Notes: generated by a model not told the origin, from the sequence alone. A stretch of 57,546 nucleotides of DNA from Arthrobacter sp. (GCA_026393275.1 JAPLAM010000041.1:1-57546), one strand, 5' to 3'; shown: positions 16,447 through 24,942, numbered from the stretch's first letter. Translations and numbers: made by a program.

Positions 16447-17070
16447 GTGGAAACCCGCCGCATTACCGTTCTCTCCGCCGGACTCGGCGTCCCGTCGTCG
16501 AGCCGCCTGCTCGCCGACCAGCTGGCGGCGGCCGCCGAACACCAGCTCGCCGCCGCGGGCTATGCCGTGACGGTCGACGTCGTCGAACTGCGGGACCTGG
16601 CCGTTGACATCGCGAATAACTTCGTGACCGGGTACGCCGCGCCGCGTCTGGCCGAGGTGATCGCCGGGGTCGAGGCCTCCGACGGCATCATCGCCGTCAG
16701 CCCGGTCTTCAGCGCCTCGTACAGCGGCCTGTTCAAATCATTCATCGACGTGCTCGACCCCAAGTCACTGGAGGGCAAGGCTGTCCTGCTGGGCGCCACG
16801 GCCGGCACGGACAGGCACCAGATGGTGCTGGACTTCGCGATGCGGCCGCTCTTCAGCTACCTGCGCACCCGGACCGCCGCCACCGCCGTCTTTGCCGGCC
16901 CGCAGGACTGGGGAACGGCCGGCGACGGCGGGACGCTCTCCGCGCGGATTGAGCGGGCGGCAAGCGAGTTCAGCCGTCTGCTCGAGGGCGCGCAGCCGCG
17001 GTCCCGGCAGGCCCCGCTGGAGTCGCTGCCGTTCGAGCAGCTGCTCGCCGGGATCTCCGGCGGCAACTAG
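16447..17070 (+). CDS. NADPH-dependent FMN reductase (CE1759/LLM-partner type)
   Basis: A 207-residue flavodoxin-like reductase. The opening RRITVLSAGLGVPSSSRLLADQ and the motif AVSPVFSASYSGLFKSFIDVLD resemble the FMN reductases that serve luciferase-like monooxygenases. It should reduce FMN with NAD(P)H for a partner enzyme. I take the GTG at 16447 because AGGAG lies 6 nt before it; ATGs at 16396 and 16402 would add up to 17 residues outside the conserved fold. No luciferase-like monooxygenase is next to it here. Confidence 0.82.
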   Translation: METRRITVLSAGLGVPSSSRLLADQLAAAAEHQLAAAGYAVTVDVVELRDLAVDIANNFVTGYAAPRLAEVIAGVEASDGIIAVSPVFSASYSGLFKSFIDVLDPKSLEGKAVLLGATAGTDRHQMVLDFAMRPLFSYLRTRTAATAVFAGPQDWGTAGDGGTLSARIERAASEFSRLLEGAQPRSRQAPLESLPFEQLLAGISGGN

Positions 17071-17129
17071 CACCACGCCCCGCCGCGGGGCCGGCCAGTT
17101 CCTGCCCGGCACTGCGGCGGTCGGCTTCG

Positions 17130-17705
17130 TCAGTCCTCGAGCAGGGCGATGAACTCGCGGGCCTGCTTCAGGGAGATGTCCGAGTGTCGGGTCAACGCCG
17201 CCGCGGCAGCTTCGGCGTCGCCGCTCCGGGCCAGGGTGCGGATCCGGCCGTAAATTTCATCGTTGAGCATATTGCTGCTGACCTCGCGGGTGACGTCGCC
17301 CTTGCTGGCAATCGCCCGGTACCGGTAGGGAAAGCGCTGCGGGGCGTCGTCCTCGTCGTCGTGGGAGGGCTGCTCAGGCGCCTGCTGCGGCCGGAACGGC
17401 TGCGGGTGGGCTGCCAGGGCGCCCACGGCGTCCCGGGAGGCGCGGAGGCCCTCGCCGGTGGCTTCCAGATAGAGCTTGATGGCGCCCATGGCCTGGCCCT
17501 GGGCGATGAGGGCGTAGAGACGGCGGTGCTGCTCCTGGTCCAGCCGGGCGGCGGCAGTGCGCGCCAGCTCCGCCGAATTGCGGATGGGCCGCGGAGCCTC
17601 GTCCTGCGGATGCCGCGGCGTGCGGCGTCCCATGGCCCGGGCGGCCAGTACAACGACGACGCCCACGAGCACGAGGATCAAGAGGGGGACTAGCAGGGCT
17701 TCCAT
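17130..17705 (-). CDS. membrane-anchored protein with L7/L12 C-terminal-like segments
   Basis: A 191-residue protein with one N-terminal hydrophobic segment (residues 3-24) and a basic stop (RAMGRR), so the rest probably faces the cytoplasm. Two segments resemble the helical core of the ribosomal L7/L12 C-terminal domain: QGQAMGAIKLYLEATGEG at about 69-86 and SGDAEAAAAALTRHSDISL near 158-176, followed by KQAREFIALL. Between them is a Pro/Gln/Asp-rich linker. It lies 3 nt after a similar gene, with which it forms a pair. Function unknown. Confidence 0.6.
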   Translation of the reverse strand: MEALLVPLLILVLVGVVVVLAARAMGRRTPRHPQDEAPRPIRNSAELARTAAARLDQEQHRRLYALIAQGQAMGAIKLYLEATGEGLRASRDAVGALAAHPQPFRPQQAPEQPSHDDEDDAPQRFPYRYRAIASKGDVTREVSSNMLNDEIYGRIRTLARSGDAEAAAAALTRHSDISLKQAREFIALLED

Positions 17706-17708
17706 GGA

Positions 17709-18194
17709 CTACAGCCGATCTACGTAATTCTTGGCGGTCAAGAGGTCTGAATGGGTGGCCTGGCGGAGCAGCTTGATGGCCTGGACCTTGTGGCCGGACC
17801 GGGCCAGGGCCTGGAGCTGGAACGTGAACTGCGGACTCAGCTGGCCTCCGGGGAGCACAGCACCCGGGTAGCCGGGGCGCGCTGCGCCACTAAAGGAACC
17901 CTTGAAGGAGCCTGCGGGCGTGCCCTGGCCGGCGCGGGCGTGCTCCGCCTGTTGCGAGTGCTGTTGTTCGTTCTGGCTGGGCCGGGTCGCCGCATCCACC
18001 CGTGCGCGGGCGGCCATGGCGGCCTTGACCTGCGCCTCGTAGTGGGCCCGCGACCGCATGGCCAGTTCCAGCTGGTAGCGCTCGGCGTCGGAGATGCCGA
18101 AATTGCGCGGTTTCAGCGCCGCGGAGACCGCCCACAGCACTGCCGCCAGGATGAGGGCGGGCAGCATGATGATCAATACATCGCCCATGGCCAA
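17709..18194 (-). CDS. membrane-anchored protein with an L7/L12 C-terminal-like end
   Basis: A 161-residue protein: one N-terminal membrane segment (residues 6-26), a charged helix (about 35-70), a Gln/Ser/Gly-rich linker, and a C-terminal segment SGHKVQAIKLLRQATHSDLL plus TAKNYVDRL. That end closely resembles the L7/L12 'K-x-x-x-I-K-x-x-R-x-x-T...AK-x-x-V' pattern. It is the first gene of a two-gene leftward unit and is divergent from dnaB across a DnaA-box cluster. Function unknown; regulation of, or contact with, the translation or replication machinery is only a guess. Confidence 0.6.
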   Translation of the reverse strand: MAMGDVLIIMLPALILAAVLWAVSAALKPRNFGISDAERYQLELAMRSRAHYEAQVKAAMAARARVDAATRPSQNEQQHSQQAEHARAGQGTPAGSFKGSFSGAARPGYPGAVLPGGQLSPQFTFQLQALARSGHKVQAIKLLRQATHSDLLTAKNYVDRL

Positions 18195-18213
18195 AGCTTA
18201 TGCCAGATAGCGG

Positions 18214-18522
18214 TTATCCACAGCACATTCCGGGTGTGGCATACCGGGCCTGAGCGAGACCGTCAATTCTCGCCCGCCCGCGCGACAAGCATCACATTAT
18301 TCGCATATTGGCGGCCTCCTGTGCTCCGGCCGGCGGGACGGTATCCCCAGCCCTGAGCTGCAAGCTGTGGATGAAGCTTGTGGAAAAATGATTTTGATCC
18401 ACAGGCAAAAGAAGGTGTTTCCGCAGGTCAGAGGTAGATTTGGAAGCAAAGAATTTCTCTATCCACAGGTCCACCCACAGGCTGTGCACAAGCAGGTGGC
18501 ACTAGTCCACAACTTATCCACA
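18214..18522. promoter_or_regulatory. cluster of DnaA-box-like sites upstream of dnaB
   Basis: Eight 9-mers match or nearly match the DnaA box. Perfect TTATCCACA sits at 18214-18222 and 18514-18522. Minus-strand TTTTCCACA is at 18379-18387, TTGTGCACA at 18483-18491 and TCATCCACA at 18366-18374. Single mismatches on the plus strand are TGATCCACA at 18395-18403, CTATCCACA at 18459-18467 and TAGTCCACA at 18503-18511. The stretch 18350-18520 is clearly more AT-rich than its flanks. It could be a DnaA-titration or regulatory locus, or oriC-like. Confidence 0.75.
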
Positions 18523-18746
18523 GCCCCGCCGGGGAGCGGGGTTGGTGCCTGCCCGATCGGGGGATAACGTTGCGGGTGTCCAGCTTGGCGACACCGGAAT
18601 CCGGTTCTCCGCGACACCGCCGCAAGGGTCCGGCAGGGCAGCCGCACCCCGCAGGCCGGCAAACTGTCGGAGCCCGCTGATAAGAATAAAACGGTGGATG
18701 ACTGCAGGGTCGCGGGGCAGCGGCACCACAACACATGGCTTAGCGC

Positions 18747-18772
18747 CGCCGGCGAATTTGATTCCGCCGGCG
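18747..18772 (+). promoter_or_regulatory. hairpin just before the dnaB ribosome site
   Basis: CGCCGGCGAAT (18747-18757) pairs with ATTCCGCCGGCG (18761-18772) with one bulged C. The dnaB Shine-Dalgarno GAAGGA begins about 6 nt later, at 18779. It may modulate dnaB translation or simply be part of the leader. Between the DnaA boxes and this hairpin (18523-18746) I see no gene; a TGATAAGAATAAAAC stretch near 18678 could contain the -10 element. Confidence 0.45.
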
Positions 18773-18792
18773 CACAATGAAGGACGGCAGTT

Positions 18793-20178
18793 TTGTCAGT
18801 TACGCATCTGGACTCGGTTGAGGGCACTCGGGGCGCCGAAGGCAGCCGCAAGCCGCCGCAGGACATTCCCGCGGAGCAGTCGGTGCTGGGCGGCATGATG
18901 CTTTCCAAAGATGCCATTGCCGACGTCGTGGAAATCCTTCGCGGCCAGGACTTCTACCGCCCCGCCCACGAAACCGTCTACGAGGCCATCATCGACCTGT
19001 ACGGCCGCGGTGAACCCGCCGACGCCGTCACCGTCTCGGATGAGCTGACCAAGCGCGGCGAAATCAACCGGATCGGCGGACCGGCCTACCTGCACGAGCT
19101 GATCCAGACCGTCCCCACCGCGGCGAACGCCGGCTACTACGCCGAGATCGTGGCCGAACGGGCCGTCCTGCGCCGGCTGGTCAACGCCGGCACCAAGATC
19201 GTCCAGCTCGGCTACGGGCAGGACGGCGAGGTGGAAGACCTGGTCAACCAGGCCCAGGCCGAGGTCTATGCCGTGGCCGAGCGCCGCACCGCCGAGGACT
19301 ACGTCGTCCTCAAAGACGTGATGGAAGCCACCGTGGATGAGATCGAGGCCTCCGGCCACCGCGGCGAAGGGATGGTGGGCGTCCCCACCGGCTTCTACGA
19401 ACTGGACGAGCTGACCCACGGCCTGCACCCCGGCCAGATGATCGTCATCGCCGCCCGCCCCGCCGTCGGCAAGTCCACTTTCGCGCTGGACTTCGCCCGC
19501 TCGGCGGCCATCAAGAATAACCTGGCCACCGTGATGTTCTCCCTGGAAATGGGCCGGAACGAAATCGCCATGCGCCTGCTGTCGGCGGAGGCCACCATTG
19601 GCCTGCAGGACCTTCGCAAGGGCACCATCAAGGACGAGCAATGGTCCAAGATCGCCACCACCATGGGCCGGATGAACGACGCCCCGCTGTTCATCGACGA
19701 CAGCCCCAACATGTCGCTGATGGAGATCCGCGCCAAGTGCCGCCGCCTGAAGCAGCAGCACGACCTCAAGCTGGTCATCCTCGACTACCTGCAGCTCATG
19801 AGTTCGGGCAAAAAGGTGGAATCGCGCCAGCAGGAAGTCTCCGAGTTCTCCCGCGCCCTGAAGCTGCTGGCCAAGGAACTCCAGGTTCCCGTGATTGCGC
19901 TCTCGCAGCTGAACCGTGGCTCGGAGCAGCGCCAGGACAAGCGGCCCATGGTCTCTGACCTCCGCGAGTCAGGCTCGATCGAGCAGGATGCTGACATGGT
20001 CATCCTGCTGCACCGCGAAGACGTCTATGACAAGGAATCACCGCGGGCGGGCGAGGCGGACATCCTCATCGCCAAGCACCGCAACGGCCCCACCAAAGAC
20101 ATTGTGGTCGCTTTCCAGGGCCACTATTCCCGTTTCGCCAACATGGCGGGCGATGCGGGCAGCGGCGGCGGCTTCTAG
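18793..20178 (+). CDS. dnaB: replicative DNA helicase DnaB
   Basis: A 461-residue hexameric helicase that unwinds DNA at the fork. The N-terminal DnaB_N domain (PPQDIPAEQSVLGGMML onward) is followed by a linker and a RecA-like ATPase with Walker A (ARPAVGKST), Walker B (LVILDYLQLM) and the DnaB motif (DLRESGSIEQDADMVILLHR). No intein is present. The TTG start has GAAGGA 8 nt upstream and gives the N terminus usual in relatives. It is separated from rplI by four unrelated genes. Its TAG stop overlaps the stop of the convergent thioesterase gene (CTAG). Confidence 0.97.
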   Translation: MSVTHLDSVEGTRGAEGSRKPPQDIPAEQSVLGGMMLSKDAIADVVEILRGQDFYRPAHETVYEAIIDLYGRGEPADAVTVSDELTKRGEINRIGGPAYLHELIQTVPTAANAGYYAEIVAERAVLRRLVNAGTKIVQLGYGQDGEVEDLVNQAQAEVYAVAERRTAEDYVVLKDVMEATVDEIEASGHRGEGMVGVPTGFYELDELTHGLHPGQMIVIAARPAVGKSTFALDFARSAAIKNNLATVMFSLEMGRNEIAMRLLSAEATIGLQDLRKGTIKDEQWSKIATTMGRMNDAPLFIDDSPNMSLMEIRAKCRRLKQQHDLKLVILDYLQLMSSGKKVESRQQEVSEFSRALKLLAKELQVPVIALSQLNRGSEQRQDKRPMVSDLRESGSIEQDADMVILLHREDVYDKESPRAGEADILIAKHRNGPTKDIVVAFQGHYSRFANMAGDAGSGGGF

Positions 20179-21134
20179 AGCAGGTGGTTGGGCAGCCGGT
20201 TGCCCGGCGCCTGGCCGCGGATTTCCAGCAGCTCCCGGGCGTGGGCGTGCAGCCGGCGGTCTTCCTCCGAGACCGGCACCCACTGCGGGATCGGCACCGA
20301 CGTGCCGCTCCGGTCACGCGCCACCATGACGGTCAGGCAGTACGTGGTGAGGTTCAGTTCGTGGCCCTTGGGGTCGCCGGAGCGGACGTGGACGGCAATG
20401 TGCATGCCTTTCGTGCCGGTGTACACCAGCCGGGCCTCCACCTCCACCAGATGGCCGATCAGCAGCGGCCGGTAAAACCGCACGCCGCCGGAGAAGACCG
20501 CCACCGTGTCCTTGCCGCAGTAACGCGAGGCGCAGACGTAGGCGGCCTCGTCGATCCACTTCATGACGATCCCGCCGTGGACCTTGCCGCCCCAGTTCAC
20601 GTCGGTCGCCGCGGCCATGAAACGTAGCGTGACGCGTTCGGCGGTTCCGGCGTCGGTGTATTCCTGCGCGCTCATGGCCTGGACGATGTCCTCGCGGACC
20701 TTGATCCGCGCCAGCGCGTGATCGCGCTGCTCGATTTCCCCCGGCGTGGTCGGTTCAAAGTGCGGCACCGGACTCGGCTTGCCGTCTTCGCCCACCGCCA
20801 CGAAGATCACCAGGCACTGGCTGCGCATCGTGGCCGGACCGCCCTTCGGGTCGCCTGAAGAGACCACGGTGCGGATGTGCATGGAGGACCGACCGGTGTA
20901 CACGATGGTGGCCGTGACCTCCACCATGTCGCCGCTGTTGACCGGATCGGCGAAGTGGATGTTCCCCACGTAGGCGGTCACGCAGTAGGACTTCGCCCAG
21001 CCGACGGCGGCCGCATAGGCCGCCTTGTCCACCCACTCCAGTACCGTCCCGGCATCCACCGAGCCGCTGTGGCCGACGTCCGTGGGGGCGGCAAGGAAGC
21101 GCAGTGTGACGGCGTGGTCGGGAGTCTCAGTCAT
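20175..21134 (-). CDS. acyl-CoA thioesterase, double hotdog
   Basis: A 319-residue protein with two tandem hotdog domains (about 10-140 and 170-300). Each has the family pattern: TLRFLAAPTDVGHSGSVDAG with a WVDKAAYAAA helix in the first, and TLRFMAAATDVNWGGKVHGG with WIDEAAYVCASR in the second. It should hydrolyse acyl-CoA to free acid and CoA, in the BFIT/YciA-like group. The ATG at 21134 begins the conserved part; the frame is open to 21614 without family character. It is convergent with dnaB. Confidence 0.9.
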   Translation of the reverse strand: MTETPDHAVTLRFLAAPTDVGHSGSVDAGTVLEWVDKAAYAAAVGWAKSYCVTAYVGNIHFADPVNSGDMVEVTATIVYTGRSSMHIRTVVSSGDPKGGPATMRSQCLVIFVAVGEDGKPSPVPHFEPTTPGEIEQRDHALARIKVREDIVQAMSAQEYTDAGTAERVTLRFMAAATDVNWGGKVHGGIVMKWIDEAAYVCASRYCGKDTVAVFSGGVRFYRPLLIGHLVEVEARLVYTGTKGMHIAVHVRSGDPKGHELNLTTYCLTVMVARDRSGTSVPIPQWVPVSEEDRRLHAHARELLEIRGQAPGNRLPNHLL

Positions 21135-21211
21135 GGAAGCGAGTGTACTGACGGCCCGGCGAACCGTCGCAGGGCGCCGACACATTTCCGGCGCAGGCCG
21201 CCACACACGAA

Positions 21212-21252
21212 CGACGGTGGGCGGCCACCCAAAAGGTGACCGCCCGCCGTCG
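21212..21252 (-). terminator. hairpin terminator candidate for the DoxX gene
   Basis: CGACGGTGGGCGGCCACC (21212-21229) pairs with GGTGACCGCCCGCCGTCG (21235-21252), with one mismatch and one G-U pair around a CAAAA loop. It lies 22 nt past the DoxX stop on the minus strand. The following bases are only mildly T-rich. Confidence 0.55.
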
Positions 21253-21274
21253 CGCGCTATTGCGAAATAAGTTC

Positions 21275-21709
21275 CTAGACCAGGACGCTGAGCTTGGAGC
21301 CCGTGCGGCCAAAGAGGGCCTTGTCCACGGAAAGCTTGCCGGCGCCGACAAGGGCCACGGCCACAGCGGCGGCCGCCAGCATGAGCACCAGTTCGTAGCC
21401 GCCCGTGGCGGCGAATATTCCCGCCGCGGCATGTACAAGGAACAGGGCGCCCAGCATGTCCACCGCGAGCAGCACAGCAAAGACGCGCGTCAGGACGCCG
21501 AGGATCAGCGCGACGCCGCCGACGAGTTCCAGCGTGGCGATGACCGGGGCAATCAGGTTGGCCGCCGGGACGCCCATCTGCGCAAAGGCGGCCTGGGTGC
21601 CGGCAATGGTCCATTCGTTGAATTTCTGCCAGCCGTGGGCGGCAAACAGGAAGCCGGTGACGATGCGCAGGATCGTGCGGGCCGTGGTGGTCAGTGTGGG
21701 CTGGTTCAT
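21275..21709 (-). CDS. DoxX family membrane protein
   Basis: A 144-residue protein with four hydrophobic segments and the family marks LRIVTGFLFAAHGWQKF at the N terminus and ATLELVGGVALILGVLTR in the middle. Mycobacterial DoxX takes part in redox control at the membrane, and other members are of unknown function. I start at 21709 (MNQPTL), where the conserved region begins; an upstream ATG at 21772 lies inside an operator-like dyad. It is divergent from a MATE exporter with two dyads between them. Confidence 0.85.
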   Translation of the reverse strand: MNQPTLTTTARTILRIVTGFLFAAHGWQKFNEWTIAGTQAAFAQMGVPAANLIAPVIATLELVGGVALILGVLTRVFAVLLAVDMLGALFLVHAAAGIFAATGGYELVLMLAAAAVAVALVGAGKLSVDKALFGRTGSKLSVLV

Positions 21710-21759
21710 GGGGATACCGTCCTGGGTGGACCGCAACGGGGCGCGCCGCCGCGGATATA

Positions 21760-21808
21760 GTTGAAGATTCAACCTATAGTGTTCCTGAAATAAGTTGAAA
21801 AGTCAACT
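21760..21808. promoter_or_regulatory. two operator-like dyads between doxX and the MATE gene
   Basis: GTTGAAGATTCAAC (21760-21773) and AGTTGAAAAGTCAACT (21793-21808) are perfect inverted repeats sharing TTGAA/TTCAA half-sites. Their centres are about 34 bp apart, about three helical turns. Such 6-bp arms with short spacers are typical of MarR-type dimers, and DoxX genes are often under MarR-type control. No regulator gene is next to them. Confidence 0.65.
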
Positions 21809-21852
21809 AATGCAAGGTCGTACGCCGCCCACAGGACCGCTAGGGTGGTCGC

Positions 21853-23205
21853 GTGCCAGCCTCCGCCCTGACTCCCGCACCCCCGTCCCCGGCCGTCCGG
21901 CGGCGTGCAATTCTTCGCCTGGCCGTCCCGGCCTTCGGGGCGTTGATCGCCGAGCCGCTCTTCCTGCTCGCCGACTCCGCGATCGTCGGGCATCTGGGCG
22001 TGGCGCAGCTCGCCGGCGTCGGGCTGGCCTCGGCCGTCCTGCACACCGCGGTGGGGCTGATGGTGTTTCTCGCCTATTCAACAACTCCCGCCGTGGCGCG
22101 CGCCATCGGCAACGGCCAGTTGCCGAAGGCGCTGGCCGCCGGCCGGGACGGCGTATGGCTCGCCCTGCTGCTTGGCGCCGTCCTGGCAGTGGCCGGATTC
22201 CTCGCAGCCGGACCTCTCCTGGACCTCATGGGCGCGCGCGGCGAAGTGCGGACGTTCGCCGTGGACTACCTGCGCTGGTCCATGCCCGGCCTCGTGGCGA
22301 CGCTGCTGATCTTCGCCGGCACCGGGGTACTGCGGGGCCTGCAGGACACCCGGACCCCGCTGGCAGTGGCCGCCGCCGGCTTCACGGTCAACATCGTGCT
22401 GAACCTCTTCCTGGTCTACGGGCTGGAGCTTTCGGTCACCGGCTCGGCCATCGGCACCAGCATCGCCCAGTGGGCCATGGCGCTGGTCTACCTCGTGATG
22501 GTGCAGCGCAACGCCCGCAACCACGGGGTGTCCCTGGTCCCCGACTGGCACGGCATCCGGGCCCTGGCCAGGGTGGGTTCGTGGCTGATGCTCCGGACGC
22601 TGAGCCTGAGGATCGCGATCCTCGCCACCGTCGTGGTGGCCACCGCCCAGGGGCCGGTCAATCTGGCCGCCCACCAGCTGGCGATGACCGTGTTCACCTT
22701 CCTGGCCTTCGCCCTCGACGCCCTTGCGATCGCCGCCCAGGCGCTGATCGGCAAGGAACTCGGCGCCTCCCGCCCGGCGGTGGCGCGGGAGCTCACCGGA
22801 ACCATGGTCCGCTGGGGGCTGGGCTTTGGCGTGCTGACCGGGGTCCTGCTGGCCGCCGCCGCACCGTGGGCGGGGCTGCTGTTCACCGTCGACGGCGGCG
22901 TCCGGTCCGCCCTCACGCTCGCCCTCTGGGTCCTGGCAGTCGGGCAACCGGCCGCGGGCTACGTCTTTGTCCTCGACGGCGTCCTGATCGGCGCCGGCGA
23001 TGCGCGGTACCTCGCGATTGCCGGCGTCGTGAATCTCGCTGCCTACCTGCCGTTGCTGTTGTGGGTCCGGTTCTCGGGCGCCGACGGGGGCGCCGCGCTG
23101 CTCTGGCTCTGGGCTGCGTTCTCGCTGGGCTACATGCTGGCCCGTGCGCTCACCCTGGGGCTGCGGGCACGCACGGACCGGTGGATGCTGCCCGGTGCCC
23201 GGTGA
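21853..23205 (+). CDS. MATE family efflux transporter (DinF-like)
   Basis: A 450-residue exporter with about 12 membrane segments in two similar halves. Family marks: AVPAFGALIAEPLFLLADSA in TM1, and the loop GVLRGLQDTRTPL after TM4. MATE proteins exchange drugs or metabolites for H+ or Na+. GTG at 21853 is used as start and gives the family-length protein; no ATG fits. It may share operators with the divergent doxX gene. Confidence 0.9.
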   Translation: MPASALTPAPPSPAVRRRAILRLAVPAFGALIAEPLFLLADSAIVGHLGVAQLAGVGLASAVLHTAVGLMVFLAYSTTPAVARAIGNGQLPKALAAGRDGVWLALLLGAVLAVAGFLAAGPLLDLMGARGEVRTFAVDYLRWSMPGLVATLLIFAGTGVLRGLQDTRTPLAVAAAGFTVNIVLNLFLVYGLELSVTGSAIGTSIAQWAMALVYLVMVQRNARNHGVSLVPDWHGIRALARVGSWLMLRTLSLRIAILATVVVATAQGPVNLAAHQLAMTVFTFLAFALDALAIAAQALIGKELGASRPAVARELTGTMVRWGLGFGVLTGVLLAAAAPWAGLLFTVDGGVRSALTLALWVLAVGQPAAGYVFVLDGVLIGAGDARYLAIAGVVNLAAYLPLLLWVRFSGADGGAALLWLWAAFSLGYMLARALTLGLRARTDRWMLPGAR

Positions 23206-23285
23206 GGCCGCGGCCGCGCGGTGAGACCGAGGCCGGCCCGCGGGGCCCGGCGCGGCCTGCATCCGGCACCTACTAAACTGGTCAG

Positions 23286-23876
23286 GTGACTCTCCCCGCA
23301 GCCCCCCGCGCTTCAACCCTGCCCGCCGCCACGGACCTGTGGAGGCCAGTGCTGGTCCGGGCCGCCGTCGCGCTGGTGTTCGGCGCCGTCACCGTGTTTT
23401 GGGCGGCACCATCGGTCGAGGGGATGGGCTGGGCGGGCGGCCTCTACCTGCTGGCCACCGGAGTGGTGTTGGTCTGGAGCGTCAAGAAGACCGGGCTGCC
23501 GCACGGGGAACGCGGCGCCAAGACCCTCGCGGCCTCGGGCGCAGTCCTGGCCGGCGCCGGCGTCGCGGTGGCGCTGCTCACCGGAAGCCTGCTGTTCGGA
23601 ACCCTCAGCGCCCTGGGCCTGGGACTCGCCGGCGCCGCTGAACTGTACCTGGGTGTGGCCGCGCGCCGCCGCTCGGTCCTGGCGCGGGACTGGGTCGCCT
23701 CCGGCGTGATCGGCCTCGGCACCGCGGTTGCGCTGCCCTTCTTCATTGACCTCGGACCGCACGCGCTGCTCGGCGTCGCCGGCGGCGGCGCAATCATCAG
23801 CGGCGTGCTGTGGACCCTGGCCGGGCTGACCCTGCGGCACGATGGGCGGGGCGTTTCCGCGGAGGCCGTAAACTAG
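23286..23876 (+). CDS. integral membrane protein of unknown function
   Basis: A 196-residue protein starting at GTG, with about six hydrophobic segments (near 28-44, 49-64, 82-102, 104-126, 138-155, 161-182). It has short basic loops (SVKKTG, AARRRSV). It resembles the DUF308/HdeD-like layout of repeated two-helix units, but I cannot assign the family firmly. It is followed after 85 nt by another small membrane protein. Function unknown. Confidence 0.65.
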   Translation: MTLPAAPRASTLPAATDLWRPVLVRAAVALVFGAVTVFWAAPSVEGMGWAGGLYLLATGVVLVWSVKKTGLPHGERGAKTLAASGAVLAGAGVAVALLTGSLLFGTLSALGLGLAGAAELYLGVAARRRSVLARDWVASGVIGLGTAVALPFFIDLGPHALLGVAGGGAIISGVLWTLAGLTLRHDGRGVSAEAVN

Positions 23877-23961
23877 TAGGGACAGGTTCTACCCGGCGTA
23901 GAACAATCTCGGTATCACGACTGCCAGGCCCGACCGGCGCTGGCGGCAGGAGGAAAGCACC

Positions 23962-24309
23962 TTGGCAGAGCAGAAATCAGGAGAAGGCCGCAGCCTGCGG
24001 ACCTCGGTCAAGGGACCGCTCATGTTCTCCGCGTTCTGGGCAGTGCTGGCTTTCTTCGCCGTCCTGATCTTCGCATCCGGGGGAACTGCCAAGGAGCCCC
24101 GTTTCGATCTGGCCTTCACCGGCGCGGGCATCGCCTTCATCGCCACCCTCGTGCTCGCAGCCATGCTCTCGATGAGCTACAAGGACAACGCGGAGCACCT
24201 CGGCAAGGGCTCCGGCGTCAACCTGAGCTCCCGGCGGCCGACGCCGCCCCGCAGCAGCCGGGCCCCGCAGCCCGGTCCCGACGCGGAAACCGGCGGCGAC
24301 ATCCGCTAG
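23962..24309 (+). CDS. small membrane protein of unknown function
   Basis: A 115-residue protein starting at TTG, preceded by a strong GGAGGA ribosome site. Two hydrophobic segments (about 20-41 and 52-71) form a hairpin. The C-terminal 40 residues are polar and rich in Pro, Arg and Ser. It is a compact membrane protein seen in this group of bacteria; no function can be proposed from sequence. Confidence 0.65.
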   Translation: MAEQKSGEGRSLRTSVKGPLMFSAFWAVLAFFAVLIFASGGTAKEPRFDLAFTGAGIAFIATLVLAAMLSMSYKDNAEHLGKGSGVNLSSRRPTPPRSSRAPQPGPDAETGGDIR

Positions 24310-24327
24310 GACACCGCCGGAACGCGG

Positions 24328-24870
24328 CTAGGACGCCGCCTTCCGGGCCCGGTAGGCCGCGACGTGTGCGCGGTTGGCGCAGTTCCCGGTATCGCAATAG
24401 CGCTTCGAACGGTTCCGGCTGAGGTCCAGCACGACGGCGTCGCAATCGTCTGCGGCGCAGACCAGCATCCGGTCCATTTCCTTGCTGCGGATCACATCCA
24501 CCAGCCCCATCGCGGCCTCGGTGCTCATCCGGTCAGCCAGCGGCGCCTCGGGGGTGGTCGCGTGCAGATGCCAGTCCCAGCCGTCGTGCTTCATCAGTTG
24601 CGGCAGGGCCTTGGCTTCGCGCAGCAGGCGGTTGACGGTGTCGACGGCGGTATCCTCGTCGGCCAGCCACAGCGCCGCGAGGCGGGCGCGCAGGTGGTGC
24701 ACGCTGGCCAGTTCCGCGGCATCGCGGGTCCGTGAGCCGGTAAAGCTCTCGGCCGTGAGAAACCGGTCCAACTCCGCGACCGTGGCCAGATGCTCCTCCC
24801 CGTTGGCGGCCGTGTTGATCAGGCTGACCACCGAACGCAGCGCAACCTCCGTGTCAGGGGCAAAAACCAT
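24328..24870 (-). CDS. CGNR zinc finger domain protein
   Basis: A 180-residue regulator of the ABATE/CGNR type. The N-terminal 120 residues are the helical ABATE domain (LRSVVSLINTA at the start). The C terminus holds the zinc finger: CAADDC, then RNRSKRYCDTGNCANR with the diagnostic CxNR. CGNR proteins are thought to be DNA-binding stress regulators. It is divergent from an EamA exporter 72 nt away, which is its most likely target. Confidence 0.9.
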   Translation of the reverse strand: MVFAPDTEVALRSVVSLINTAANGEEHLATVAELDRFLTAESFTGSRTRDAAELASVHHLRARLAALWLADEDTAVDTVNRLLREAKALPQLMKHDGWDWHLHATTPEAPLADRMSTEAAMGLVDVIRSKEMDRMLVCAADDCDAVVLDLSRNRSKRYCDTGNCANRAHVAAYRARKAAS

Positions 24871-24942
24871 CTTGACTCCTTACGTTCGCCGGGCGTACTG
24901 TCATGACCATAACCCAACTTTACTCCTGACAGGAGATAGCCT

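Noticed and set aside
18214..18522. Calling the DnaA-box cluster the chromosomal oriC
   Set aside because: dnaA and dnaN are not in the window, and oriC in related bacteria lies between them. I keep it as a candidate DnaA-binding locus only.
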